Source: Pseudaminobacter soli (ex Zhang et al. 2022) (GTDB taxonomy: Bacteria; Pseudomonadota; Alphaproteobacteria; Rhizobiales; Rhizobiaceae). Taken from it: a DNA stretch of 64,000 nt. Below the pieces are notes generated by a model. It had not been told where the DNA came from and made no database searches. It was given only the letters and a program-made list of their open reading frames with translations. The first letter of the stretch is position 1, and each line of letters starts with the position of its first letter. A program made the position numbers and the translations under genes. The stretch is from assembly GCF_014595955.1 (NCBI RefSeq), contig NZ_JABVCF010000005.1, positions 310,001 to 374,000 on the forward strand. The letters run 5' to 3'. This document shows positions 56,991-64,000 of this stretch, one piece after another.

Positions 56991-58712
56991 ATGATGCCTG
57001 CGCATGATATCCGTCCGGTCTCGACTGCTGCGTGGCTGCGCGGATCCCTGTTGTGGAAGGCCCTCGCCGTTCTCACTGTCGCGCTGCTCCTGTTCCTGGT
57101 GGCGAATCCGATTCTGCGGATCGTCATCACGAGCTTCCAGGATCCAGCGGACGGCAGCCTTGTCCTGGAGAACTACGCAATCGCCTTCGGCTCGGTTCGA
57201 AGCCTGCGCGCCTTCGCCAACTCCATTCTCTACGGGGTTGGCGTCACCGCTCTTGCGATCATCGTCGCCTTGCCGATGGCCTGGGCAGTTTCGCGGACCG
57301 ACATGCCGTGCAAGGGACTCGTGCGCGGCGTCGTGCTCGGGGCCTTCATAACGCCATCCTATCTCGGCGCTGTCGGCTGGATACTCCTCGCCGGGCCGAA
57401 CGCCGGCTGGCTGAACCAGGTGTGGATGGGCCTGACCGGCAGTTCCTCCGGCATAATCAACATCTTCAGCTTTTCCGGCCTGGTCTTTGTCACCACGCTC
57501 TACAGCTTTCCCTACATCTTCGTCTTTGCGTCCGACTCGCTCGACCTCCTCTCCTCAGAGATGGAGGACGCAGCCAACATCCTCGGCGCGGGAACACTGC
57601 GGACCTCGCTGAAAGTGACCCTGCCACTGATCTTGCCCGCCATCTCCGCAGGCGCCATCATCACGTTCCTCGATACGATCGCGCTTTTCGGTACGCCGGC
57701 CATCATCGCACTGCCGGCGCGAATCAACGTGATGACGCTGCAACTCTGGCAGTTCTTCGAGTTTCCGGTGCGCGTCGAGGCCGCTGCCGCCTACTCTATC
57801 CCGCTGATCGCCATCACCTGCTTGCTCTTCGGACTGCAGCGCCTTGTCCTTGGACGCCGCGGCTATGTGGCTCTCACCGGCAAGACCAGCCAGCGTCGTC
57901 TCATTGTAACCGGGCGCTGGCGATGGGCGCTGCTCGGCTATTGCCTGCTGATCTGCTCGCTTGCTGTGTTCCTTCCCTTCGCGGCGCTCAGCCAGGCCGC
58001 CTTCAGCACGGCTTGGGGCAAGGGATTGTCCTGGACGAATTTCACCCTCCACAACTTCGCCTATGTGCTGTTCGAGCACCCAAGCTCGGCGCAGACGATA
58101 GCGAACACCTTCTTCTACGCCGCCTCGGCAGCCACGCTCGCCGTCGCTCTGGGCCTGACGATCGCTTACATCCTGAACCGGAAGCTTGTCCCCTTCGGCG
58201 GTGCGCTTGCGATGCTCGCCATGACGCCGTTCGTCATCCCCGGCATTGTCCTCGCGGTCGGCTTCTATATCGCCTATACGAGCCCGCCTCTGTCGCTCTA
58301 CGGGACCGCGGCCATCCTCGTCCTCGCCTATACGGCGCGCTTTCTGCCCGTCGCCTTCGCCAACTCGGTCGCGGCGCTGCGTAGCATCAACCCGGAAATG
58401 GAGGAAGCGGTCCGGATCCTCGGGGGCAGTCGCGTGACCGCGCTGACAAAGGTGCTGGGGCCACTGCTCAAGAAAAGCCTCGCGGGATCCTGGATCCTGG
58501 TGCTTATTCCGGCGATGCGCGAGTTAAGCACGGCGATCTTCCTCGTCTCTCCCAATACGCGTGTCCTCCCCGTCATGCTTCTCGATCTGAGCGAGGACGG
58601 GAATTTCGAGGCAATGGCGGCGCTCGGCGTGATTCTGCTCGTGACGACCGTCCTTATCGTGGCGATCAGCTACAGGCTACTTGGCCGCGACATCATCCTG
58701 AAGAGGTCCTGA
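56991..58712 (+). CDS. ABC permease, fused two-domain FbpB type
   Basis: 573 residues with 12 predicted helices made of two homologous permease halves. Each half has an EAA coupling loop: EMEDAANILGAGTLRTSLKVTLPL (about 184-207) and EMEEAVRILGGSRVTALTKVLGPL (about 468-491). This single-chain arrangement is standard for Fe3+/2-aminoethylphosphonate-type importers. ATG 56991 is immediately followed by ATG 56994; either may be used. It pairs with the ATPase 1 bp downstream. Confidence 0.9.
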   Translation: MMPAHDIRPVSTAAWLRGSLLWKALAVLTVALLLFLVANPILRIVITSFQDPADGSLVLENYAIAFGSVRSLRAFANSILYGVGVTALAIIVALPMAWAVSRTDMPCKGLVRGVVLGAFITPSYLGAVGWILLAGPNAGWLNQVWMGLTGSSSGIINIFSFSGLVFVTTLYSFPYIFVFASDSLDLLSSEMEDAANILGAGTLRTSLKVTLPLILPAISAGAIITFLDTIALFGTPAIIALPARINVMTLQLWQFFEFPVRVEAAAAYSIPLIAITCLLFGLQRLVLGRRGYVALTGKTSQRRLIVTGRWRWALLGYCLLICSLAVFLPFAALSQAAFSTAWGKGLSWTNFTLHNFAYVLFEHPSSAQTIANTFFYAASAATLAVALGLTIAYILNRKLVPFGGALAMLAMTPFVIPGIVLAVGFYIAYTSPPLSLYGTAAILVLAYTARFLPVAFANSVAALRSINPEMEEAVRILGGSRVTALTKVLGPLLKKSLAGSWILVLIPAMRELSTAIFLVSPNTRVLPVMLLDLSEDGNFEAMAALGVILLVTTVLIVAISYRLLGRDIILKRS

Positions 58713-58713
58713 A

Positions 58714-59865
58714 ATGCCGGCGAGACCATTCCGAGCCGATACGAACCAGGAGGCGTCAGGGGACGATGTCTCGTCGCAGCGGCCGATCGCCTCCACGTTG
58801 CGTCTCATCGATGTGCGACGCGGCTTCGGCGCTATGATGGCCGTAGACGGCGTCTCTCTTGACATCCAGCCGGGAGAACTCGTGTCGCTCCTTGGCCCAT
58901 CGGGGTGCGGAAAGACGACGATGCTGCGCATGCTGGCCGGCTTTCTCCCACCGACAGCCGGGCGGATCGAGATGGACGGCCAGACGATCTCGTCGCCCGG
59001 CATGACGGTGCCCCCGGAGCGGCGGCAGATGTCGATGATTTTCCAGAGTTATGCGGTCTGGCCGAATATGACCGTCGCCGAGAACGTGGCCTTTGGCCTG
59101 AAGCTCAGGAGCATGTCCCGGGCCACGATCGCCAAGAAGGTCCGGGACATGCTGGAACTGGTCAAGCTCGCCGAACTCGCCGACCGCTATCCGGGCGAAC
59201 TTTCCGGCGGTCAGCAGCAGCGCGTCGCCCTCGCGCGCGCCATGGTCATCCAGCCGCGCGTCCTCCTCCTTGACGAGCCGCTGTCCAACCTCGACGCGGC
59301 TCTACGGGAGGAGATGCGCTTCGAGATCAGACGGCTGCACGACGCTTTCCGCTTCACCACAGTCTATGTCACGCACGACCAGAGCGAGGCGATGGTCACC
59401 TCAGACCGGATCGCTGTCATGAAGAACGGCAGGATCGAGCAGATCGACCGACCCTATTCGATCTACAATGAGCCCAAGACCCGGTTCGTGGCGGAATTCA
59501 TCGGCCGCACCAATCTGATCACCGGAACGGTTGCACCGGATGAAATCGTCTTCAACGGCTTCGCGATCAGGAAGGCCCTCTTTGGCGCAGGCCGCCTCAC
59601 AAACACGAACGGAACCATCACCTTCTCGCTGCGACCGCAGAGCATCGAGATCAGGTCGACACCGCCAAACTCCTCCGACGGGCAGGTGAGCGTTACGGGC
59701 GCCCTCATACAGCGCACATATCTCGGCGATTCCTGGGACTATCTGGTGCAACCCGCGGGGGGCGACGCCGCGCTCCGGATCAGTGCGCCCCCTGCGCAGA
59801 TGCTTGAGGTGGGAGTTCCTGTATGGCTGCGGATCGATCCGCGTCAGATGGCGGCGGTGGAATAA
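58714..59865 (+). CDS. ABC importer ATPase (PotA/FbpC type)
   Basis: 383 residues. Walker A is GPSGCGKT (61-68), Q-loop MIFQSYAVWPNMTVAENV, signature LSGGQQQRVALARAM, Walker B VLLLDEPLSNLD and switch His in YVTHDQSEA. A C-terminal TOBE domain (about 290-380) follows, as in MalK/PotA-like proteins. It starts 1 bp after the permease stop and completes the importer. Confidence 0.92.
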   Translation: MPARPFRADTNQEASGDDVSSQRPIASTLRLIDVRRGFGAMMAVDGVSLDIQPGELVSLLGPSGCGKTTMLRMLAGFLPPTAGRIEMDGQTISSPGMTVPPERRQMSMIFQSYAVWPNMTVAENVAFGLKLRSMSRATIAKKVRDMLELVKLAELADRYPGELSGGQQQRVALARAMVIQPRVLLLDEPLSNLDAALREEMRFEIRRLHDAFRFTTVYVTHDQSEAMVTSDRIAVMKNGRIEQIDRPYSIYNEPKTRFVAEFIGRTNLITGTVAPDEIVFNGFAIRKALFGAGRLTNTNGTITFSLRPQSIEIRSTPPNSSDGQVSVTGALIQRTYLGDSWDYLVQPAGGDAALRISAPPAQMLEVGVPVWLRIDPRQMAAVE

Positions 59866-59872
59866 GAACGCC

Positions 59873-61285
59873 ATGGTGCTCGAGGAGATCGCCGGGTTGA
59901 TCGGCGGCGCGCATGTCCTGTCGCGAGACGAACTCGCAGGTAGGCCGCGCGACTTCTGGACAAAGGAGCCGACGCGGGCACGCGCTCTTGTCCGCCCGGG
60001 AAACGTCGCCGAGGTCTCCCGCGTTCTGGCGCTCTGCAACGCGCGCGGCCAGAAGGTGATCCCAGAGGGCGGCCGCACCAATCTCGTCCAGGGCACCCAG
60101 GCCGCCGGCGACGAGATCCTGCTCTCGCTGGAGCGGCTGAACGGCATTGCCGATCCAGATGCAAGATCCGCAACGGTGATGGCGGAAGCCGGAGCCACGA
60201 TCCAGCGCATACAGGAGCGCGCGGAAGTGGCCGGACTTCGCTTCGGGCTGGATTTCGGGGCGCGCGGCAGCGCCAGCCTTGGCGGGGCACTCGCCATGAA
60301 CGCTGGGGGCCTGCAGGCTCTCCGCTACGGGACGGCGCGTAGCCAGGTCGCAGGGCTGGAGGCGGTGCTCTCTGATGGGACTGTTGTCAGTCACCTCACG
60401 CCCTTTACGAAGGACAACACCGGCTACGATCTGAAGCAGTTCTTCATCGGCTCGGAAGGAACGCTCGGCGTCATCACGAGAGCCGTGCTGCACCTCCATC
60501 CTCTTCCGGCCGGAGCCGACACGGCGCTCCTCGCCTTCGATGATTTTGGCGCGGCGGCCGCGCTCCTCGGCGCGCTGCGCGCCCAACTCGCCGGAACCCT
60601 GTCGTCCTTCGAGATCATGTGGGGGGAGTTTTTCGACTTCAACACCGGGGAGCAGGGCGTCGGCACCGCGCCACTCGCGCGAGGTCACGCCTATTACGTC
60701 ATCTGCGAAGCGGAGGGATTCGATCCTTCCTTCGACAGGCAGCGCTTTGAGACGCTGATCGCGAGCGCATTTGAAAGGGGCGGTGCACGGGATGCGGTCG
60801 TCGCCCAATCGGAACGGGAGCGGCGGGAAATCTGGAATATCCGGGAGAACTTTGACGCAGAGATCCGGCTCTTTGGGACGCTGGTGGATTACGATCTGTC
60901 GTTACCTATTGATGCAATGGAGTCCTTTGCGGAGGCGGTTCGCCGCGAGCTTCAGGCGAAAGCGCCTCAGAATCGCGGTCTCCACATCATGGGTCATCTC
61001 GGCGACGGCAACCTCCATCTGACAACAGGCGTCCCGGACCCTGAGATGAAGCCGCTGATCGATGAACTCGTCTATGGGCTGATCGCCGCCCATGGAGGCG
61101 CCATTTCAGCTGAACATGGGATCGGCATTACCAAGAAGCGGTTTCTGCGTCACTCGAGAAGCCCCGAGGAACTCGCCCTCATGCGGCGGCTGAAGACGAC
61201 GCTTGACCCCGCGAATATCCTCAACCCTGGCAAGGTTATCGACGTGACCGGGCCTGTCACACTCGAAGGTCGGGTAGCGCAATGA
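59873..61285 (+). CDS. FAD-linked 2-hydroxyacid dehydrogenase (D-lactate/2-hydroxyglutarate type)
   Basis: 470-residue VAO-family flavoenzyme oxidising a D-2-hydroxy acid. ATG 59873 starts just before VLEEIAGLIGGAHVLSRDE. The FAD-binding PP-loop is PEGGRTNLVQGTQ (about 65-77). GTLGVITRAVL and the C-terminal HLGDGNLH with EHGIG supply the substrate and metal site, and DPANILNPGKV ends the domain. It follows the ABC ATPase by 7 bp. In the operon it would oxidise the hydroxyacid imported or formed from the CoA pathway. The stop overlaps the following broken synthetase gene. Confidence 0.85.
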   Translation: MVLEEIAGLIGGAHVLSRDELAGRPRDFWTKEPTRARALVRPGNVAEVSRVLALCNARGQKVIPEGGRTNLVQGTQAAGDEILLSLERLNGIADPDARSATVMAEAGATIQRIQERAEVAGLRFGLDFGARGSASLGGALAMNAGGLQALRYGTARSQVAGLEAVLSDGTVVSHLTPFTKDNTGYDLKQFFIGSEGTLGVITRAVLHLHPLPAGADTALLAFDDFGAAAALLGALRAQLAGTLSSFEIMWGEFFDFNTGEQGVGTAPLARGHAYYVICEAEGFDPSFDRQRFETLIASAFERGGARDAVVAQSERERREIWNIRENFDAEIRLFGTLVDYDLSLPIDAMESFAEAVRRELQAKAPQNRGLHIMGHLGDGNLHLTTGVPDPEMKPLIDELVYGLIAAHGGAISAEHGIGITKKRFLRHSRSPEELALMRRLKTTLDPANILNPGKVIDVTGPVTLEGRVAQ

Positions 61286-62839
61286 GTGAGAACAACAATT
61301 TCTATAAACTGTTGGAGACCCGCTTCGGCTCGATCGTACGGCCTTTATATTGGGGGACGGAAGCACAGTCAGCTATGGAGAAATCGCAGAGCTTTCTTCT
61401 GCATATGCCGGTGCGCTCGCAGGCTTGGGTGTACGCACAGGCGACCGTGTGACCGTCCAGGTCAGCAAGTCACTGGCCAATGTCGCCCTCTATCTTGGTG
61501 CCCTGAAACTGGGTGTCGTCTATCAGCCACTCAACACGGCATACACTCCGGCTGAACTGGAGTTCTTCGTATCCGATGCGGAGCCGGCGCTGATCGTCGC
61601 CGATCCTGCGGTGCAAGGAATAGCGGAGGCGATTGCCGCCCGGAACGGCGTCGCGAGCGTCGCTACTCTCGACGCCGAGGGCGTCGGCTCGCTGAGTGCA
61701 ATGGCGGCAAGCTCTCCCCCGCTGCGCGAGATTGCGCTCAAGGCCCGGACGATGTCGCCGCCCTTCTTTACACCTCGGGCACAACAGGTCGGTCGAAAGG
61801 AGCGATGATCACACACCGAAATCTCGGCTCCAATGCACTCGCCCTTTGTGATATCTGGCGTATGCACGACGGCGACGTTCTGCTGCACGCTCTTCCCATC
61901 TTTCATACCCACGGGCTGTTCGTCGCCCTGAATACAGCCTTTCTGACCTCCGCGCGCATCCTTTGGCATGAGAACTTCAACGCCGGTGACGTGATCGCCG
62001 CGCTTCCCCGACGTGACTGTTATGATGGGTTCCCGACATACTTTACGCGGCTTCTGGATACCGGACTGCTGACACCGGAGCTATGCCGCGGCACCCGTGT
62101 CTTCATTTCAGGTTCCGCGCCGCTCCTGCCGCAGACCCACGTGCAATTCGAGGAGGCGCCGGACATAAGATCCTCGAGCGTTACGGCATGACCGAATGCG
62201 GTATGATCACCTCCAACCCTTATGATGCGGGAACGCGTGCCTTGCACGGTGGGCTTCTCCCTGCCGGGTGTTGCGCTCCGCATCGCTGACAAGACGGGCG
62301 CAACGCTAAATTCTGGCGAAATCGGCACGATCGAAGTGTGTGGGCCGAACGCGTTTAAGGGCTACTGGCGCCTACCCGAAAAGACGGCAGAGGAATTTCG
62401 CAAGGATGGCTTCTTCATCACCGGCGATCTTGCCACGATGGACGATGAGGGCCGGGTAGCGATCATCGGTCGCGGCAAGGATTTGATCATCTCCGGCGGG
62501 CTGAATGTCTATCCCAAGGAGATCGAGACCGAGATCAACGCTCTGCCCAGTGTCTCGGAAGCCGCGGTGATCGGCGTTCCACACCCGGATTTCGGCGAGG
62601 CCGTTGTGGCAGTTGTGGTCGCGAGCGAGCTAAAAAGCAGGCCCTCCGAATCCGACCTCATCGCACGTCTTGCGCTTCGACTCGCAAAATTCAAAACGCC
62701 CAAGCGCGTCATCTTCATCGATGAATTGCCGCGAAACACGATTGGCAAGATTCAGAAAGCCGCGCTTGCGGCACGCTTCGCGCATCTATTTGTCGCTGAA
62801 GAGCGCCGCACCGGCGATTCGCCCTGTTCCGCTTTTTGA
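61282..62839 (+). pseudogene. Malonyl-CoA synthetase-like (MatB/acyl-CoA ligase) pseudogene, at least four frameshifts
   Basis: ATG 61282 opens a gene that overlaps the hydroxyacid dehydrogenase stop. The AMP-ligase sequence must be pieced together from successive frames. Breaks fall near 61340, 61750, 62150 and 62235. The segments read GDGSTVSYGEIAEL..., then LYTSGTTGRSKGAMITHRN (the P-loop), then HKILERYGMTECGMITSNPYDAGTR, then GFSLPGVALRIADKTG...GYWRLPEKTAEEF...TGDLATMDDEG and RGKDLIISGGLNVYPKEIE to the end at 62839, including the PRNTIGKIQK lysine. All catalytic regions are recognisable, so decay is recent, or the sequence has local errors. When intact it would have activated malonate or a similar acid with CoA. 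The neighbours are all intact. Confidence 0.8.
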
Positions 62840-63029
62840 AGTCGTGGGCAAGGGTGGCCCGGATCGCCACACCGACGGGTGGGCTCAGCCCGCAGCCGGT
62901 TAATCTCTGGTCGATGGAGCTTTCCGGCATGAGAGTCGCGCGATCGCGCTCGCCAAGAACGCTGATTTCGCGCTCACGGTCGATCTTCAACTGGGCGCGC
63001 AGAGTCCATCTCAGCGAGTTCGCTGACGA

Positions 63030-63167
63030 ATGAGAGTCGGCAAGTTCCCCTTGACCGTCAAACTGGGCGGCAACCGCGTCGCCTTCGTCGAGGATGAAAT
63101 CGAAGCGTGGATCGAGGAAAAGATTCGGGCATGGGATGAAAGGCGGGCGCGGAGGCAAGGAGCCTGA
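63030..63167 (+). pseudogene. AlpA-like phage/ICE regulator remnant
   Basis: 45-residue reading frame from ATG 63030 with the C-terminal part of an AlpA-type winged-helix regulator: GKFPLTVKLGGNRVAFVEDEIEAWIEEKI. Upstream bases 62990-63029 carry RVHLS-like helix residues in a different frame, so the N-terminal recognition helix is separated by a frameshift or lost. AlpA proteins control excision of integrated elements, and this one lies 122 bp from the 3' end of tRNA-Asn. The remaining bases of the 62840-63288 gap show no gene. Confidence 0.6.
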
Positions 63168-63288
63168 GAATAATGGCCATGCGCCCCGATCCGCGAGCCG
63201 TGCCCGATATTGCCCAGACCCCGCGCGCCGACGCGGGGCCATCTCCGGAGAGGATCGTAAGTCTTTGGCTAAGCTTGGAAAAATAGAG

Positions 63289-63363
63289 TGGCTCCCCGGG
63301 CCGGATTCGAACCAGCGACCAACCGGTTAACAGCCGGTTGCTCTACCGCTGAGCTACCGGGGA
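63289..63363 (-). tRNA. tRNA-Asn (GTT anticodon)
   Basis: On the minus strand the 75-base gene begins TCCCCGGTAGCTCAGCGG at 63363. It has D-loop AGCGGTAGA, anticodon loop CTGTTAA giving GTT, T-arm GGTTCGAATCC, acceptor CCGGGGA with discriminator G, and an encoded CCA at 63289-63291. All four stems pair. Its 3' end points left towards the AlpA remnant, the usual arrangement for an integration site. Confidence 0.97.
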
Positions 63364-63470
63364 ACAGAAGCTCGGATCAGCGTCGCGGCTGCCTATAGCA
63401 AACACCTTTTGGCTTTGCAAAGCGCCGCCAGACATTTTTTTGCTTCTGTCCAATGCCTATGTGCGGCGCA

Positions 63471-63854
63471 ATGGAAACGGATCGACGAATGAAGCATGTA
63501 AACGGCCCGGGCGTGCCGCATTCCCAGCCGCTCGCAGCGGAGCTGCCGATGGCGGAAGCGGCAGGGCCGCAGGGCGAGGTGCCGAGGCCGCGACGCAAGG
63601 TGAGGGTGGGGGGGCGGCACTTCCATCTGCCCGAATCGCGCGGTCTGCGCATCACCATCGGAGTCCTGCTGGTGATTGGCGGAATGCTTGGCTTCCTGCC
63701 GATCCTGGGCTTCTGGATGATTCCTCTCGGCCTGCTCGTGCTCTCATATGAGTTTTCGCGCATGAGGCGGTGGCGGCGGCGCGGCTCCGTCTGGTGGGGG
63801 CGAAGGCGGAGCCGTTCGAAGGCGAGCGGCCTGACCGGGAAGGGGATGCGGTAG
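63471..63854 (+). CDS. Small membrane protein, PGPGW-like transmembrane domain
   Basis: About 127 residues. A basic, Pro-rich N-terminal region is followed by two closely spaced helices (ITIGVLLVIGGMLGFLPILGFWMIPLGLLVLSYEF; the GFLPILGFW turn resembles the PF09656 PGPGW family) and a very basic C-terminus (MRRWRRR...WWGRRRSRSK). The start is uncertain: ATG 63453, 63471 and 63489 are in frame and none has a clear ribosome-binding site. The function is unknown. Conserved small inner-membrane proteins of this kind are common in rhizobia. Bases 63855-64000 show no gene. Confidence 0.6.
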   Translation: METDRRMKHVNGPGVPHSQPLAAELPMAEAAGPQGEVPRPRRKVRVGGRHFHLPESRGLRITIGVLLVIGGMLGFLPILGFWMIPLGLLVLSYEFSRMRRWRRRGSVWWGRRRSRSKASGLTGKGMR

Positions 63855-64000
63855 CGACTGAAGGCGCTAAGGCGCCGCAGTTGAAGCCCTCCCTGGCTTA
63901 AGCTATCCAATAACGATGCGTGTTATGCCTTCAGCCAATGGTTGGCATGCCGTGACGCCGTCGCCCCGCAGCCGGCACACGGAGATGCTCAGGCTGTGCG

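Noticed and set aside
62715-63242. Possible 175-codon minus-strand gene near the tRNA
   Set aside because: No ribosome-binding site or family resemblance; it overlaps the synthetase end and the AlpA remnant on the other strand.

Overview
The window reads as GC-rich alphaproteobacterial DNA, most likely from the order Rhizobiales. The evidence is a hmu-type heme-uptake locus with a TGA-N9-TCA (RirA-type) iron operator, a vitamin B6 catabolic cluster that I recognise from memory as close to the one characterised in Mesorhizobium loti, and many TRAP and ABC solute importers. No ribosomal or core housekeeping operon is seen. The dapF and lysA copies sit in a transport/peptidase operon and look scavenging rather than core. 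The window appears to be a patchwork of catabolic modules, ending on the right at a tRNA-Asn gene beside integration debris.

Layout. 1-3420: heme acquisition (periplasmic HmuT, cut by the window edge; TonB receptor; IsdG-type heme monooxygenase). 3688-8941: an outer-membrane barrel, then a formylglycine-generating enzyme, a periplasmic sulfatase and a periplasmic HAD phosphatase. 9118-28730: a vitamin B6 degradation locus, comprising pyridoxine 4-oxidase and its GntR repressor (minus), then 4-pyridoxate dehydrogenase, a gentisate/salicylate-dioxygenase-type cupin, an LVIVD propeller, RidA, a GST, FHMPC dehydrogenase, a TRAP transporter, a BMP-type ABC importer, 4-pyridoxolactonase, pyridoxamine-pyruvate aminotransferase and pyridoxal 4-dehydrogenase, closed by a strong terminator. 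28808-29644: a TSUP anion transporter. 29940-42177: a periplasmic beta-glucuronidase, a GH2 beta-galactosidase-like enzyme, two DUF1269 proteins, a BASS symporter, a cytoplasmic sulfatase, DUF421 and SulP genes, and a SulP remnant. 42245-52721: an M81 peptidase, a dipeptide ABC importer, dapF and lysA, with a divergent LysR regulator. 52909-62839: a GntR-controlled acyl-CoA/hydroxyacid operon with an ABC importer, ending in a frameshifted malonyl-CoA-synthetase-like pseudogene. 62840-64000: an AlpA-like remnant, tRNA-Asn and a small membrane protein.

The most interesting system is the B6 locus. It encodes every step from pyridoxine or pyridoxamine to 3-hydroxy-2-methylpyridine-4,5-dicarboxylate. 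The classical genes that finish the pathway (decarboxylase, flavin MHPC oxygenase, ring-product amidohydrolase) are absent from the window. In the middle of the operon there is instead a cupin dioxygenase of the salicylate/gentisate type, followed by RidA and a GST. The dicarboxylate carries an ortho-hydroxy-carboxylate like salicylate. Cleavage between C3 and C4 would give an N-substituted imine of pyruvate, which is RidA-type chemistry. This suggests an undescribed ring-cleavage branch of vitamin B6 catabolism. A heptamer (TGGTTGA/TCAACCA) repeated in the two control regions probably marks the GntR operators.

All family assignments come from reading motifs and from memory of the families; no database search was run.
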